Under the pieces are notes generated by a model. That model had not been told where the DNA came from and ran no database searches. It worked only from the letters and a program-made list of their open reading frames with translations. Positions 1 through 13,700 of a stretch of DNA of 64,000 nt are shown here, piece after piece; the stretch's first letter is position 1, and every line of letters starts with the position of its first letter. A program made the position numbers and the translations under genes. The stretch spans positions 271,987 to 335,986 of the forward strand of contig CAADRB010000057.1 of assembly GCA_900708905.1 (NCBI GenBank), in the 5' to 3' direction. The stretch is from Hymenolepis diminuta (taxonomy: Eukaryota > Platyhelminthes > Cestoda > Cyclophyllidea > Hymenolepididae).

Positions 1-1145
1 TCATTTATTTGATTATAAAATAATCTGACTGTTAATACTTCTTATGTACCTTCGATGAGTACCATTCATGACTCCCGTTTAATCTGTAAATTGGTGTTTA
101 GTCCTATTTCATGCCTCTTTACATGACTGTATCATGTGAAACTTGATTCTGTCCAATACATTCGTCGTAGCCCTATTCATTGTTTTCTGTTGTCCATACG
201 AGCCTCCATACGTTCTGCTTGTGTAGCATATTTAACGCACTAAAATATGTTTTAAGGATTGAATTCGCGGCATCATACAGTATTGTTTATTATATCCCAA
301 ATCTGTTGAAGAAAGTCATCTGTGCGGAAAAGGGATCCTAGTCTATTTGAGTAGGTCACATTATTGCACGCCACTGTTACTCCTTTTTGACATTTGCGGT
401 TGTGGATCTATGGGTAACCTAGATTTAGCTGATGTTTGAAAAACATTAATTAATTGAATGGAAAGAGTATTAATTTTAATTATTATTGTTATTTGTTTTA
501 ATAATAATAATTATTAATTTTTTACTCAATTAAAGTAACAACACTGACGTTAACCAAAATACCTAGAAGTAAATTATTCTTTATTTTTCTCAGCCAGTTT
601 TCAAGTTTCCATGTTTTACAGAGCTCATGCTCCTATCATTTTTCCCAATCAATAATGTACATATACTGACAGATGGATGAAGGTACTTTGTCTGTTCCTA
701 AAAAGGTACATAAACAGACGTTTGAAGTAGGTTTCAATGTCCAGAGATGTGTATAAGAGGTACAGAGATATGATTCAAAGGAAAAATATTTTGTTTTAAA
801 CCATTTTCATTGGGATTAGACTCGAAAATCTTATTTATAATTGGGATGCAGGTCAGAGACATATTGTGACACCAATTAATCGAAGGGGAACTCGGTTAAA
901 CAGGAATCCATATGTAAAGAGAATTTAGTTCGCATTTTGTAAAGGGCTGGTGTGAAATTTAAAATAATGTTTATCAACGTTATCAACTTCTAGGTCTTTA
1001 GCTTGCTGAGACAAATTTTGAAAGACGCCCGCAATTGAGATCTAAATCAATAAACTTTAGTGGAAATGGTTTTAATATCTCAATAATATTCCGCATATTT
1101 AATGTGGATTTAGTAGATTTCTTTTTCTACTTTTTTCTGTTTTAG
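1..1145 (+). other. Intronic sequence upstream of the first visible DMXL exon
   Basis: No open frame of note is seen. The stretch ends with a pyrimidine-rich acceptor (TTCTGTTTTAG). An AT-rich run of AAT/ATT repeats lies near 470-530. The window therefore starts inside the DMXL gene. Confidence 0.6.
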
Positions 1146-4100
1146 ATCCAATTGGATTGTATGTCGACGCCGAATCCTTGCGGCCAGCTAATGCTGAGTA
1201 TGTACGCTGTGGGAATTGGCGATTCTCGCGGTTCTATTAAGCATCAGTCAGTTGGTTGCAATGCACTCATACAAAACTCTGGTTCTTTCAACGTCACCTC
1301 AACTACCTCTGAGGCCGTGCGCCAAGCCAACGGACACAGCGAACCTGTGATACTTTTACTTCACCACCCTCTCCTCCCCCTTGTGCTTATTCTCTCCCCC
1401 TCCGAGTTCAGTCTCTGGCACGTACCTCTGTGCTCGCCTAGTCCTCTCTCTGCCTACTTCTCTCCGCCATTGAGAAAATTTGGTCGATTCATCGATCATG
1501 ATAAAACAGAACTTCTTAGATCAGCTGCATTCTTTCCCTGCACTATCACACCTCCAATCTTTCCTACGTCCAATGCTAAGATGCTTCAGCTCCCTCTTAG
1601 CGTCATTGTCGTTGAATCAAGCTCAGACGTTAGACTCTTCTGTGTTGATGCAACAGGCGTTGTCAGGCCGTTGGACAAGTTGCCAGAAGCTGTCTCTTTG
1701 GGAACCAAAACGACGTCGCTACTCTTTGTTATTCAGGCACCGAGTTTCTTGATCGGTTCGACGTCTTCCACCTTCCTGGTCATACGAGCGCTCTCCGTCA
1801 AACAAACGAATGGGGTCAGTCGTCAATTTTCCGAAAATTCCTTTTATTCTCATTTGCCTCCACATGTAATATCCGCTCATTCTCTTTTTTTAGCTAACAA
1901 TTTGTCGAATTGAGGTATGGCGAGTTGACTTGAATCCCGATGGACTAATAAGTGGGAAACTAAATGGTATTGAAAATCTTTTAATTCGCCAAAGTTCCAA
2001 TATATCAACTGTGGGTTCAATTATCAAGGTCTGCACCTCTTATCTCAAAACATTTAAATTTGGCTGATATCTCACGAAAAGTTTTTTTTTTCTAATTTTA
2101 GGTGAGTGATGAAATTCTACCCATTGAGCCAGGAGTTTCGGTGGAGTGTGTTAAACGAGGCCCTCCTCCAATATTTTGGTCAAATGAGATTATGCAACCT
2201 CCATATCTCATGGCAATGTCTTGTTCTGATGGTGGTGTTCGTTTCTGGACTATCGAGTCGGCTACCAGTAATGGTGAAACTTCGTCAGGTGCTTATTATT
2301 AATCAGTCTCCTTTCAAAAGTTTGGTGATTTGGGCTTCTTCCTTTTGAATTTGAGATAATGGATTATTTTATTATCAAATACATCATAAATAGTTTACTA
2401 TTATTACGAAAAAATGTACAATTTTTAATTGTGAGAAGCAACTAGCATCTAATAGCAGAGATCGGAAAATGGTAAAATGAGGGGATCAAAAAGATAGAGA
2501 GAGCAACTTTAATCTTTCATAGAGTATTACATCATTTGATTCTTGAACTCGGGTTGTACAGTGTTTGCTAAATGGGCAGTTCACTTTTAAAAATTCGAAT
2601 TTCACGGATCGTCTCCTGGATTGCAGCAAATGCTTGTCTGTGATGCTCAGTACTTATTGACCGGTACTGTTTAATCAAAAAGGGTGGGTCTTGCCGCCTC
2701 AATTCAATTCTGCTTCGAATGATTGAAAAGGTAAATGATCTTACATGATGTTCCATAGTTTTAACATTAGCAGAGACTAGATAAGTAAAAATTTTAAGTT
2801 AACAGAGCCATTTAGTCATTTCTTACTTGCTGTTAATTGACTTCAATTTCTTCGGCCTTAACTTCCTCTAAGCTCTGACGTCTCTTTCTATTTGAGATTT
2901 GTTCTCTTAAGACCATGCTTCTTTAGGACGTTGAGATTAGATTAGGTTGTTACAATGTTGTGAATTATTATTCAAAATTCGGGTCGTCAGCTATCCTGCC
3001 TTGTTGTAGAGAGGAAAATGTCGTGTTGAAGCCGAGAATAAGGTCAGAATACCAAAAGAATCTTACGTTATTTCAATTTTCGATTCGTCAGATTGTCCAT
3101 TTTTCATTCAATAGGTGCGCTTGCCTACAATATATTCTTGTTATCCAAAGTGAAGATTTTAGGAATTGATTCCTAGTTTTCTGAGTGATTTTCGGATCTT
3201 ATTAGCCAGACTAGCATATTAATTTGAGTGGTTGGTCAAGTCATCTCGATTCATTTATAATATTCAAGGGCGAGTCGTTATTTTGTCTTTCAGGTTCATG
3301 CAGTGGCGTTCATTGGGTTGAGTGGCAACATCCCTACACCGAATTGACCAGCACTCGAATTCACGTTCCCCTCGATCTCTTGAAAAAGCGCCTTCTCGAC
3401 GCTGAGCTAGATGATGTGACGAGGAGTCAGTTGTCACTCTCACCTCTGCATCGCAGCGCCTCCTCCTCCACCACCACCACCACCACCATCGCCCGTGAAT
3501 TCCAATCAGCAGAAGTGATCACATTTGCCTGTTCTACCAATTGGAGAGTCGCCATTGCTTGCATCGCCGATCCCATGGCCCCTCTAATTATCACCATTTA
3601 TGAGTGTGAATCTACTGGTACGTTCGGTAGTGCTGAATCTTTTAATGGCCTGGTAGAGATTGACTTCAGATTGATCATATTCTAATATTGATTTCACCTT
3701 AAAATTTTATGAATAGGCAAGTTCATTCAATTCAGTATCCCAAAGTATTTTTTTGCTGCACTCCTTGCCTTGAAGTTATGCTTCTTAAGTCGAATTTAAT
3801 GAAAACTGATTATAATTACTTAAAAGACTTCTTATTAACTTAAGTTATGGTTTCATAGGATTGCGACCCATTTCGTCTGGCACACTTTCTCGTAACTCAC
3901 CTCTTATTTTATTCTCAAATAGGTTGGGCATTGTTCTTGATCGGCTGTTATTGCTTTTTTCTCAACAGGTGGTTCGGAATGGTTGCTGGAAGACACCATC
4001 ATCCCTTCTATGGCTCTACGTCCACACAATATGTCCGGTGTTGAGGTAATTGAATTCCCCTTTTTACTGTTTCTTTATTTTGATATTACATTATTTCAGT

Positions 4101-4738
4101 CACTTTTATGATAATTCTTTGTCTGACGACAGTAAACAAACTTAAAGTCTTGAAGATTTGGAGAGGAGGGTATATCTTCAATTAAAGGTCATTATTCAGT
4201 GGTCGTACCAGTGAGCAAACTTCACTTTGGTACCACTGCATCCTTCTATTTACTATTATAATTTTCCAATTGAGATGCACATTAGTCGAAATATGGAGTA
4301 TATTATATCAAATTCGATTGTTGCTGGTTTTCAATCTGCTGTCTCAGTATGAACCACTTATTTTACATGATTTCATTTTCAGACTAGCTAACATTTAATC
4401 TCTCTATCATTTGGAATTATTGCCATAATTTCATTGGTCCAACTAACCAATTTAATCACTTCATTGGTTAAAATCCATATGGGCGTATCCTATAGAAAAA
4501 TTTCCGTTGGCTTACATTATTCATTCAGGTTTAATTTTAACTCCCCTTTTTGTATATCCTCTAGTTGCATTCAATTCAATTAGATTGGGTGAAGACGGAA
4601 GATGGTGGAAGCACGCTTCTCTCCTTCGTTTGTGGACAGACTCTCTACGTCAGCGCCGCTCGATGCATGGATGTCATCAGAAGAACTCGCGACATCCGAA
4701 CTGGAAAATCCGGCGCTCTTCTCAACACACTGGGAGAG
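1146..4738 (+). other. DMXL: DMXL exons 1-6: end of the N-terminal WD40 region
   Basis: These six exons encode about 522 residues. WD-like strands are visible, for example the exon-3 segment 'APYLMAMSCSDGGVRFW'-like (read as PPYLMAMSCSDGGVRFWTI), followed across the intron by GVHWVEW and then GGSEWLLE and LHSIQLDWV. These correspond to conserved blocks in the N-terminal propeller part of DMXL proteins. A run of ACC codons near 3472-3489 encodes a short poly-Thr tract after a Ser stretch. The first exon here starts in phase 0 at an acceptor (TTTTAG at 1140-1145), so translation begins upstream of the window. Confidence 0.8.
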
Positions 4739-7700
4739 GTTCGTGCGTAATTTACATTGTGCTTTTTAACTCTGCTTGATCTAGTAGCTAGGACTTTATT
4801 TTACACAATTAAGGTCTCTGTTCAGTTAAGTAAGGTAGTCGTAATTGTCAGAAAAGTCGAACTGAGTGCAGCCATTAATATGACATCTGCTAGGGGTGAG
4901 TAGGGTAAACGGAGTTTGGAATTTTTTAATTCTAAGATCGTCTATGATTTGAAATATTAAAACTTGGGTGACTTTTAAAATTTATGTTGATTTTCTTTTG
5001 GTAAATGGTCATGAGATAGTATCAGGTTGTAAAAGGAGTTCCGCTCTTTTTTAAATTCGAATTAAAGTGGGAATTTTGTCGAAAATACATTTATTTAGTG
5101 TTCAACACAGTTATCATTTTTATTTATTACGTCTTTCCATCTTGCCATAAGCTTTCTGATTCCTTCTTCATAGAATTTAGCCAGTTTGGACTCAAAAAAG
5201 GAAACTACCTTCTTCATTTCGACCTCTTCCCTTGAGGTAAGCCTTTATCCCATTAAGTGATTCTGTGAGCTCCTGAAAAAATGAAATTCGATTGGTGCAA
5301 AAAAAGATCGGGGGAATATGGTGGATGATGCATGATTTCCCACTCACATTCTTCAACGAGATTTTTGGTTGCTCCTGAAATGTGGGGTCTGGCATATTGT
5401 CATGGTGCAGAATCACTCCTTTCCGATTGATCAAAGATGGCCGTTTTTCCCGCCGCTAATTGCTTTTAAACGAGTTAGCTGTTGATAGTCAACTTCAGAT
5501 GTTATTATTTGATTGTCACTCATTAGTTCATAATAAATGATTCCCACTCACCACCGTGCACACAAAAGAATTTGTTTCGGGTGCAGTCCACTTCTCGGTT
5601 TGGAAGTGGAATTGGCTTTGAACCACCGTCTTGACTTAGCCACTGTCTTTTGGGCTTAACATTGTTGTAAAGGATCCACCACTTCTCGTCGCTGTCAGTT
5701 ATGAATCAGTCTAAAAAAGGTGCCTGAAGTTCAGCTCACAAGAATGCAGTGAAACACAACAGATCACACGCTGTTGCTTGTTGATTTCTGACAAACTGTG
5801 CGAGGGAGCCCATTTCTCAGCCTTTGAGACTTTCCCAGCCAAGTCTCTTCATTCCCTATATATGGTCATATGGCGGCTTACGTGAAAGGTTTTGCTCAGT
5901 TCTCTAATAGTGCAGGTTGATCTTCATCAATGGCAACTTGCAGTTGCGCAGAATTGAATTTATTTGAGCATCCTGCTCTCGGTTCGTCTCTCGTATCTCA
6001 GACTGAAGTCATCCTTTTTGAAACGTATTCAGTTGCGCAAGTACATATGAAAATAATATCATTTGCATTTTTCAAGTGTGAAGATTTTCCTTTAGTTGTA
6101 TTTTTGTTAACACATTGGTTGTAATGTATTTGATTAATCGGCAGAAGAAAGCGTATTTCTAGAAATTATTCCAATTTCAACGATCGGATAATGGTCCCAT
6201 CTTCATAGATGCAAAGTTTTTGGTTTATGTTGAGGTGTGTTTAACTTATCCCTTCGGACCCAATCTGTTGCGTGATCTCATTCCCACATGTATGTTCTCC
6301 TTCAGATTAACTTTGCGATATGTGTCTAGTCGAACCGATCTATGAGCTATTTCGTATTTCATAATTAAATAGAAGTCTTCCGCATGACTTTCTGATTCTT
6401 TCAAATAGTACAGTTCCACTATTTCTACGGCGCCTAAAGTACGTAATAAGTTAATGTAAATTAAATCGATTCACTCAGCTCGGCTCAACTTTTCCTCTAA
6501 CATAAAATAGGGAATTTATTTTTTTTCTCTTTGTAAATTAGGATTGTCTAAATGTTGATTACATGTTAGATATATATGCTTCCTCTTCCATCAAATTGAA
6601 TGTATTTTTAATAGGACAGCAAATTCGTATTTACAAATCATATGCCAATTTGTTCGTATTCGTTTTGTTAATTATATTTTCATAATAGGCAGGCTTTTTA
6701 TAACTTATGATATATTTGATAGTCAACTGTTCCGTCTAGTCTCAGTAAGTTTCTCTTGAGGACTTTCTTCTAAAGCAAAAATTTCCCTTATTCCTTCTAC
6801 TAATTCACAATTTTCAGTGGTATTCATGTGAAATTAGGCAATAAATAGCGTAAACACACCAAAAGTTCTTAATTTCATAAAGTGCAGTAGTGGATTTACA
6901 TCATGTTACTTCCTAAAACATATTGGATCTATAATTGTAGTAATCTGACCTCATCTCATTTGTTGTTTCGCTGCAAAAGTAAAATCTGCCATGCCCTCAA
7001 CTAGAATGAGACCATTTTCTTTTTTTGTTACCATCAGAAAACCCCCTACTGAGCAGATTAGTGGCAATTAGCTTCGAGTTATTATTTCGATAGCAAACAT
7101 CTCAAATTGGGTGAAACCAAGATTAAATTTTACATTGAGAATAGAAGAGTACGTCGGATCCGTATGCAAAAGATGAATGTGGCAAGTGAGATACAGAATA
7201 CGTAAACAAAGTTTAACCTCCTAACTCTAGATACGTAAGATCAATAAAACCTGCATAATTGCCAAAGTTGGGAAAGGAAATTATATAAATTTGCTAAACC
7301 ATTTTTCTTAAACTTAGGTTGGTTTGCGATGGTGTCAACTTCGACGTGTGGAGCTGCGAGTCGACGACTCAAAATTCCCTGTGACTCCTCTCGTTTGGCT
7401 CCCAAGCGGTCTCCTCATGTTTCACCACAATTCTCACATCTACCTCTTTAGTCAGTGGCCATCTTGCAAAGACGATAGCAACAATTCTCTGACTCCAACC
7501 GGACTGTTAGATGAAGATCCTGTTGGTGATGGTCTTGTCAGCATTGAGGCTTCGCGTTTGAGCAAGTCTTATTGCAACCTTGGTCTCATTAAACGCTTCT
7601 CGAAGCAAGTGATTGAAACAAGATCCTGTCTGAAGAAGTATCAGGAGGAAGGGAATCCATTTAAGAAGTCCTTCTATGACAGCCTTGGACTTTTTGAGGC

Positions 7701-10700
7701 TGCTCGGGTAAATTGAACTAATTAAGTAACTGTTTATATGCGTTGGGATATCAATACATCCTTAGGAGCTAATTTAAAATGTTTACTCTACAATGCCTAA
7801 TATAAAGACGGAGATTAAATGCAGCAATTGCTGTTTATGAGTTTTACGATTTTGGACGTCGTAACTAATGATCTATAATGACTAGAATTTTTTCTATCGC
7901 GTAAGCAGAATGAAAAAACAAGTTGTATAATATTCAGCTTGAATAACTTTTGTATTTTTTGCCAGTATATGGTTTTAAGCATTTTTTTAAATCCAATTTT
8001 ATTTTGGATTTTTTTTTTATTTTATTTGGTTATTTTTTCACTTTCTGTATTTCAATGAGGAAGAATATTAATATTGTACACTTGAATTTTATTTTGATCG
8101 GTCTAATATTCGAAAGGTTGGATACTAAAAGCCGGAAATTTTTAATATATTAATCAGTTTAATATTAGTTTTTGAAAGACTATTTTTATGAAATTAGAAT
8201 GTCTTAATTTTGAATCTCAATTTTTATCAACTTATGGATTCTGAGTTTTCTCTCACGCAAACGCGCGTGAGCTACGCACTTTTGAGCCCAATTAGCCCAG
8301 GTAATGGACTTCTGGCTTTGAGTATAACAGATATGCTAACCGATATGCGTTTCTCTCTCCCCTCTTTTCCTCCATGATCTGTAAATAGTCTGTACTTGAA
8401 TAAATCAGTTCATAATCTACTGTTATATTAATAGTAACCATAGTATAACATAAGGAATTGAATTAAATAAAATTGAGTATATTTAGTGAAAATCACACAT
8501 AGTATATGAGCACCAGGATTAAAATCAAATTACATATAGACTTGGTTTCTTGTTTAGTGGCTACTAGATATCAGGCTAAAATGAGCTTGATAGTTTATCT
8601 AATATCGAAATATATTTGTAAACACATCAAATCTTCCGATTTCGTAACGTAATAAATTAACCCCTATCTTTTGATTTTTGGATTTTTGGTACGTTCTCTA
8701 GTTGAATTGGTTGATGTTAGCATATTCCCAGAACATTTGCTATAGATAACTCCTTTGTCATCATGAAGCTATCGAATCTAGCAGTTTGTGTGATTATTAT
8801 TTTCCTTGCGTAATGCCCTGATGCTAATCGTGATACTTTTTGGTCTATATTTGCTCGATACCCGAAATATAGTAGTATGTTCCACTATACAATTAGATTT
8901 TTGTTTCTGTTGTAGCTGTCGAATCCAGTTCTCCCCCAATTTCATCCCCAACAGTTATTAGAATGGATGAACTTGGGACGATTCCGTTTGGTTCAGGCCA
9001 CATTAGCTCATCTCGTTCGAAGTCTCTTTTCTCAGGGAAATCATCATCGGGAAGACCTATTACAATTCCTTATTAAAGAAGAAGAAAGGAAAGAAATAGA
9101 GAAGGAGGAGAAAGAGAAGAAGCGACAAAGGAAGGAAGAAGGAGAAGAACATAAACAAGAAAATGTAGCGTTGGCCGTGGAAGAAGAAAATGAGGGAATA
9201 GACGATGAAACGAAAAAAGACTCATGTACCACATCGAATACACCTCTTCCTGATATGGAAATTTCCCCTCTTCCACTCTATGTATTGACTGCATTGGATT
9301 CGTTGAAGATTGACAAACCCAAAGCTCCCAAAAATGGTAGGCTTGTTTTCTTTCGGTATTTGTGATTGCATCTCTCATAGAGGTATTTACTCTTTTTTCC
9401 TTTGTTTTTTCTTACTGCAGAGATTGAAGAACTTCTGGTACAAGATGTGAGTTCATTTGATTTTTTGGTATGCCTATTATTTGGTTTTTATTAAGTAACG
9501 TAGGCATTTCTTCAAAGTACTGGTCATTAAAGCAGCTTATTTTTAGAACTTGAATTTAATAATTATTTTCTTGAATGGTCCCTAAGTGCCTGGTTGTCTA
9601 TTTTCTTCTCTGTGTTGTAATGTTTAAAGTCTAGTTTCTATCATCATGGCCTGAGTGTCCACTGTATATTTCTAGGTTACACTTGAATCAGACCCAAACA
9701 GAGAGAAGGCAGAAATGTATTCACCCGAAGATATTTGTTGACTAAATATTCGTAACTGTGTTGTGATTGCCTGGGAAAGATTAAAACAGACATTAATACT
9801 AATTGACTTTAATGTCTGAAGTCACCGGCCAGACAACGAACTTACCGTTAAATGGCGCTTGACCGCACCCGAGTAGTTTGTCATGGTGATGACGTGGAAA
9901 TGACACGCTGATAACTTTGAATTCATAGTACACCTTCGCTAACTTATTAGATTAATTTATCATACTCGTGGAGTTATCCTCAGTACTGTAAAATGTCTTT
10001 TAAAGTTATATTTTGAATAAAAAGTTAACTGAAGTGCTGAACTCCATTTGAAAACACTCTGAACTCTTCATTTACTCCAATAAGGACCTATTTTATAATA
10101 ATACTTATTTATTTTTAAGTTAATTTACTGCATACCTTGCACAACAGAATAAGCGTGTAATAATTGTGGGTTTCGATTGCAAATAATTCGAAAATTGAAA
10201 CAGTTCATTTCAAATGTCCACCGGCCCTAAGTATATAGTTTGATCAATTATTCAAAGTCTCTGTGTTGCGGCACGTGAACAGGGCTTTCTGCCGCTTCTA
10301 TGATGTCCCAGTATTAAGCTACTAATCAGGATGGGCTAAAATTCCCATCCCAGAAGCCGATAAATTGGCGGCTCCTTTGTATACTCCAAAGCCAGAAGGT
10401 TAGAAATTATTGAGTACGTCTATTCAATTTAAGTACAAGTGGGACTGTGTTTTGGGGGTCTGTTTTAGATAACCTTAACAGGCTCATAAACGAAAGCGGA
10501 GTGTCTAGGACGTACTCTGTCCTTGGCTTAAGACGTGGTACTAAAGTTTTTTCAATTACCAATACCACCGCAAATAGAATGGGTGACACTTTATCTTAAT
10601 CAGTCTCGTTGTAAACACTTTTTTCATTTCAGTTTGCAGTTTTCCCGGAGGAAACCGATCCAGAATTTTTGTTGAAGAAGTGGGAATCATCTCTGGAGGA

Positions 10701-13700
10701 ATTAGGTTATCTTTCGAATGGAGTTCCCACCAATCCCCACTGGGACCCCAAAGATAAAAGTACTCTCTCCAGTCTATTAAAATTTGGCGAAACAGAGGGG
10801 AAATTGCTAACTTTTTTGTAAGCACAACTATTTCTTTTACCCATTACGGTAAATCTTAACTCCAGTTTGCTAACGAAATTAGTTTTTGCAGATTGGGTCG
10901 ATATCGTCTTCCTGGACTATCTGAGTTAGATCAGATTTACCTTCGAGGAATCGTTGAGCTAATGTCAAGTACTGAAAAAGACGTGACGGATCGTTTATCC
11001 GGATTAGATGTTAATACTCAAGACTTCGGCAAATCTAGTAAGTTTATGGCTCTATAAATAAACGAATGGATATTAGATAAATTAAATTCCGGGGTGTTTT
11101 GGGTAATCATTCTTCATTTCTCTCTCAGGTCTTCTGGGCGTCGACGATTGTGGACTAAGATTTGTGATGATTGTAAAACTTTATGACTACCTCTGCAAGA
11201 ACCTACCTCCGATAGAACGCACAAAAATGCTTGTATGTATGATACTTTCTTTCAAAATTTTACGCTGAAATCATTTCACTATGGTTTTCATGCATTTTTC
11301 GGAAATATCGTAGTTTGACTTTATTACCAGTTCTGTTCGACTCATGAGTGAAGTTACCACTACCACTAAGTTATCTACTTATTTACTCGTCAACCTCGTA
11401 TAAAAGTAATTATAATTTTCAGGCAAATTTGCTGTCTTCTCTGATTAAGTTGTTAATATAAATTGTGCTAAATGCAGCTTTTGAGTCACGCTCCAAATAT
11501 TTATTTGTTTATTGGTTACCCACAGCTTATCTATATAATATTTTTACTCGTGCCATTTTCGTCAATCAAGGATCGGCATTTCAAGTCTCATTTTTATTGC
11601 CCAATTCTCGTCAGTGCCAAGTTTGCTTTACTCTTCAAAGACTCACTCCATTCGCACTGCTTCAACCCACCTCAAAATAGCTGTTTATTCACGATCTCCA
11701 ACCGGCTTAATAATTTGGTGAAAAACTGTTTGATGTTCATTTCTTGTTCGGATTCTGTATTGTAATTTTTAACTAGATTTTTATCAGAAAATGTAACGAA
11801 TAAATTTAAGGTGGCTCTTATCATCTTTGAGTGCAATCTCCAATGTCCGACTTGGTTCTGTAGGCCCGTCCACATCCGCATTTATTAAAACAAACACGAA
11901 ATTGATGATGGGAATGATTGGAGATGAGGGGCTCCGAAATTTCTCTAAATTTCAAAAAGTCTTCAGGTGTGTGCCAGGATAAACATGCTAATCGTCTAGG
12001 TGACACCTTAAACCGATTGGTAAAGGCAGACAGTATCTTGAGTACTGTCTGTGCCTATCATTAAATTCGATTAGTCAGCTGCTGATTATGCGTACCATGT
12101 ACCGACAAATTAGCTAGGCCAATCATTGTAGCTTTCTACTATATTGTAGAACGCGTGATCTAAATAGACCTTTATTAAGGCCCGTCTTATAAGTAATGCA
12201 AATAAATATGGATGGGCATAATGTGTGAATGATGAAAATATGGGCAAGAAGCAAAGATTACAAATGGTCAGAAAAGGCGGCTATTTGCCTCATGTCCGCC
12301 TATTCTCTATAAGCGACGGCGGCCGATAACTATAACTCCTTACCCAGCTTGTGGTCACACTGAGCTCCCAGTTCGGTTTCCCCATTGATCCGATCTACGT
12401 GCAGCTGGTGTTTTGGTTTGGTCCAGCAAGGTCACGAGTCTACTTCTAACATGTTTGAGGCTTATAATACATTAAAACCAAAATAGTCAAATGATAGAAG
12501 ATTGAATTACCAAACAGTAATTCATTTTATATAAAGAACAATAGGAAATAGAGAGAAGATTACATAATTAAACATGGAAGTTTTGCAAGAGGCAAACAAT
12601 TTTTTCGTCTGTGGACTTAAATATTGAGTAATATTTAAAGTAATATTAAATATTACTTTAAATTAGTCCGAAACATAACAGCATTTTGACCAGAAAATGC
12701 ATATGCACTTGTGTGTTTATGTTTCCCAGATAATTTCTTAGATTTTGCTCATGACCATTCATTTTCAATCATGAAAACTGAAGTCGTTATCAATTACAAT
12801 CGGCGTGTAAAATGAGCTACTAATATCTCCCCCGATTAACTTAATCATTCTTCGTTGCTTCTCATCAAAATTAGTTACAAATTTTATTCACTCATTACTA
12901 TAACTAAAATTACCTCTTCTTCAGGAGGATGGTTTGACAAGCAGGAGCTTCGCTTGGGCCTGCCACTCAAAGTCTGAAGAGATGCTGTTCAGCTTTCTTC
13001 CCTCTCAAAGGCCTGAAAAAGGGGAATCAAATCTCACTTGGGAGGAATTTCGTCGGTACGGTTGTACGTGGTGGATTCACAATGATGATCTTCTATTACT
13101 CTGTGCTGAAAAGGTCTGGTAATTTGCTATAACTACTTAAGTCTCCTATTTAAGTAGTTGAACTGATCTTACTGTTCTTTCAGATGGCTTGCGCAACATA
13201 CGCGGCCAATAACGATCCCATGAGTGCGGCGATTTTTTATCTCGCGATGAATAAGCCTACTGTGTTGGCTAGCCTCTACAGAACCCAGGGCATTCGTGTT
13301 CGGGAGAATTTCTTCCGATCTGATTTCACGCCTGGCTCTCCCGCTTGTAAGCAGGCAAAAATGAACGCTTTCCGCCTTCTTAGTCAACACAAGTATCCAG
13401 AAGCTGCAGCACTTTTCCTTATTGGTGATTGGCTTGAAGACGCCATTAGAGTATGTCTTCATACTCTTAAGGATCTCCAATTAGCTGTCTTCATTTGCAG
13501 GTAATTGCTTTATCCCATCAACTCATCTAATTTTTAAGCAGTATTTCCCTCAACCTTTTTCATCCGTAGGTTATACTCTCTGAGTCATGTGACAAGAGAA
13601 GGTGAGGAATCGGCTTATCAAAAGATTTTGAGGAGCCATGTCATCTGCCATGAGGATCCCTATCTTCGAAGTATTGGTTATTGGATCCTGGTTGGTTGAA

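Larger units (their letters stand above)
11233..12924 (+). other. DMXL intron 12, with several hairpin-forming inverted repeats
   Basis: A 1.7-kb intron with donor GTATGT and acceptor CTTCTTCAG. It holds three inverted repeats within about 640 bp (12027-12051, 12133-12150 and 12633-12663) and a GC-richer block at about 12290-12430. No coding region was recognised. It may contain an old non-autonomous transposon. Confidence 0.5.

Noticed and set aside
4197..4238. Imperfect hairpin CAGTGGT...ACCACTG in DMXL intron 5
   Set aside because: The pairing has mismatches and an asymmetric bulge, and nothing around it suggests a microRNA precursor or element end.
9044..9378. Minus-strand open frames opposite DMXL exon 8
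   Set aside because: They are the shadow of the purine-rich Lys/Glu coding stretch and translate to Ser/Phe/Leu-rich nonsense with no splice or homology support.
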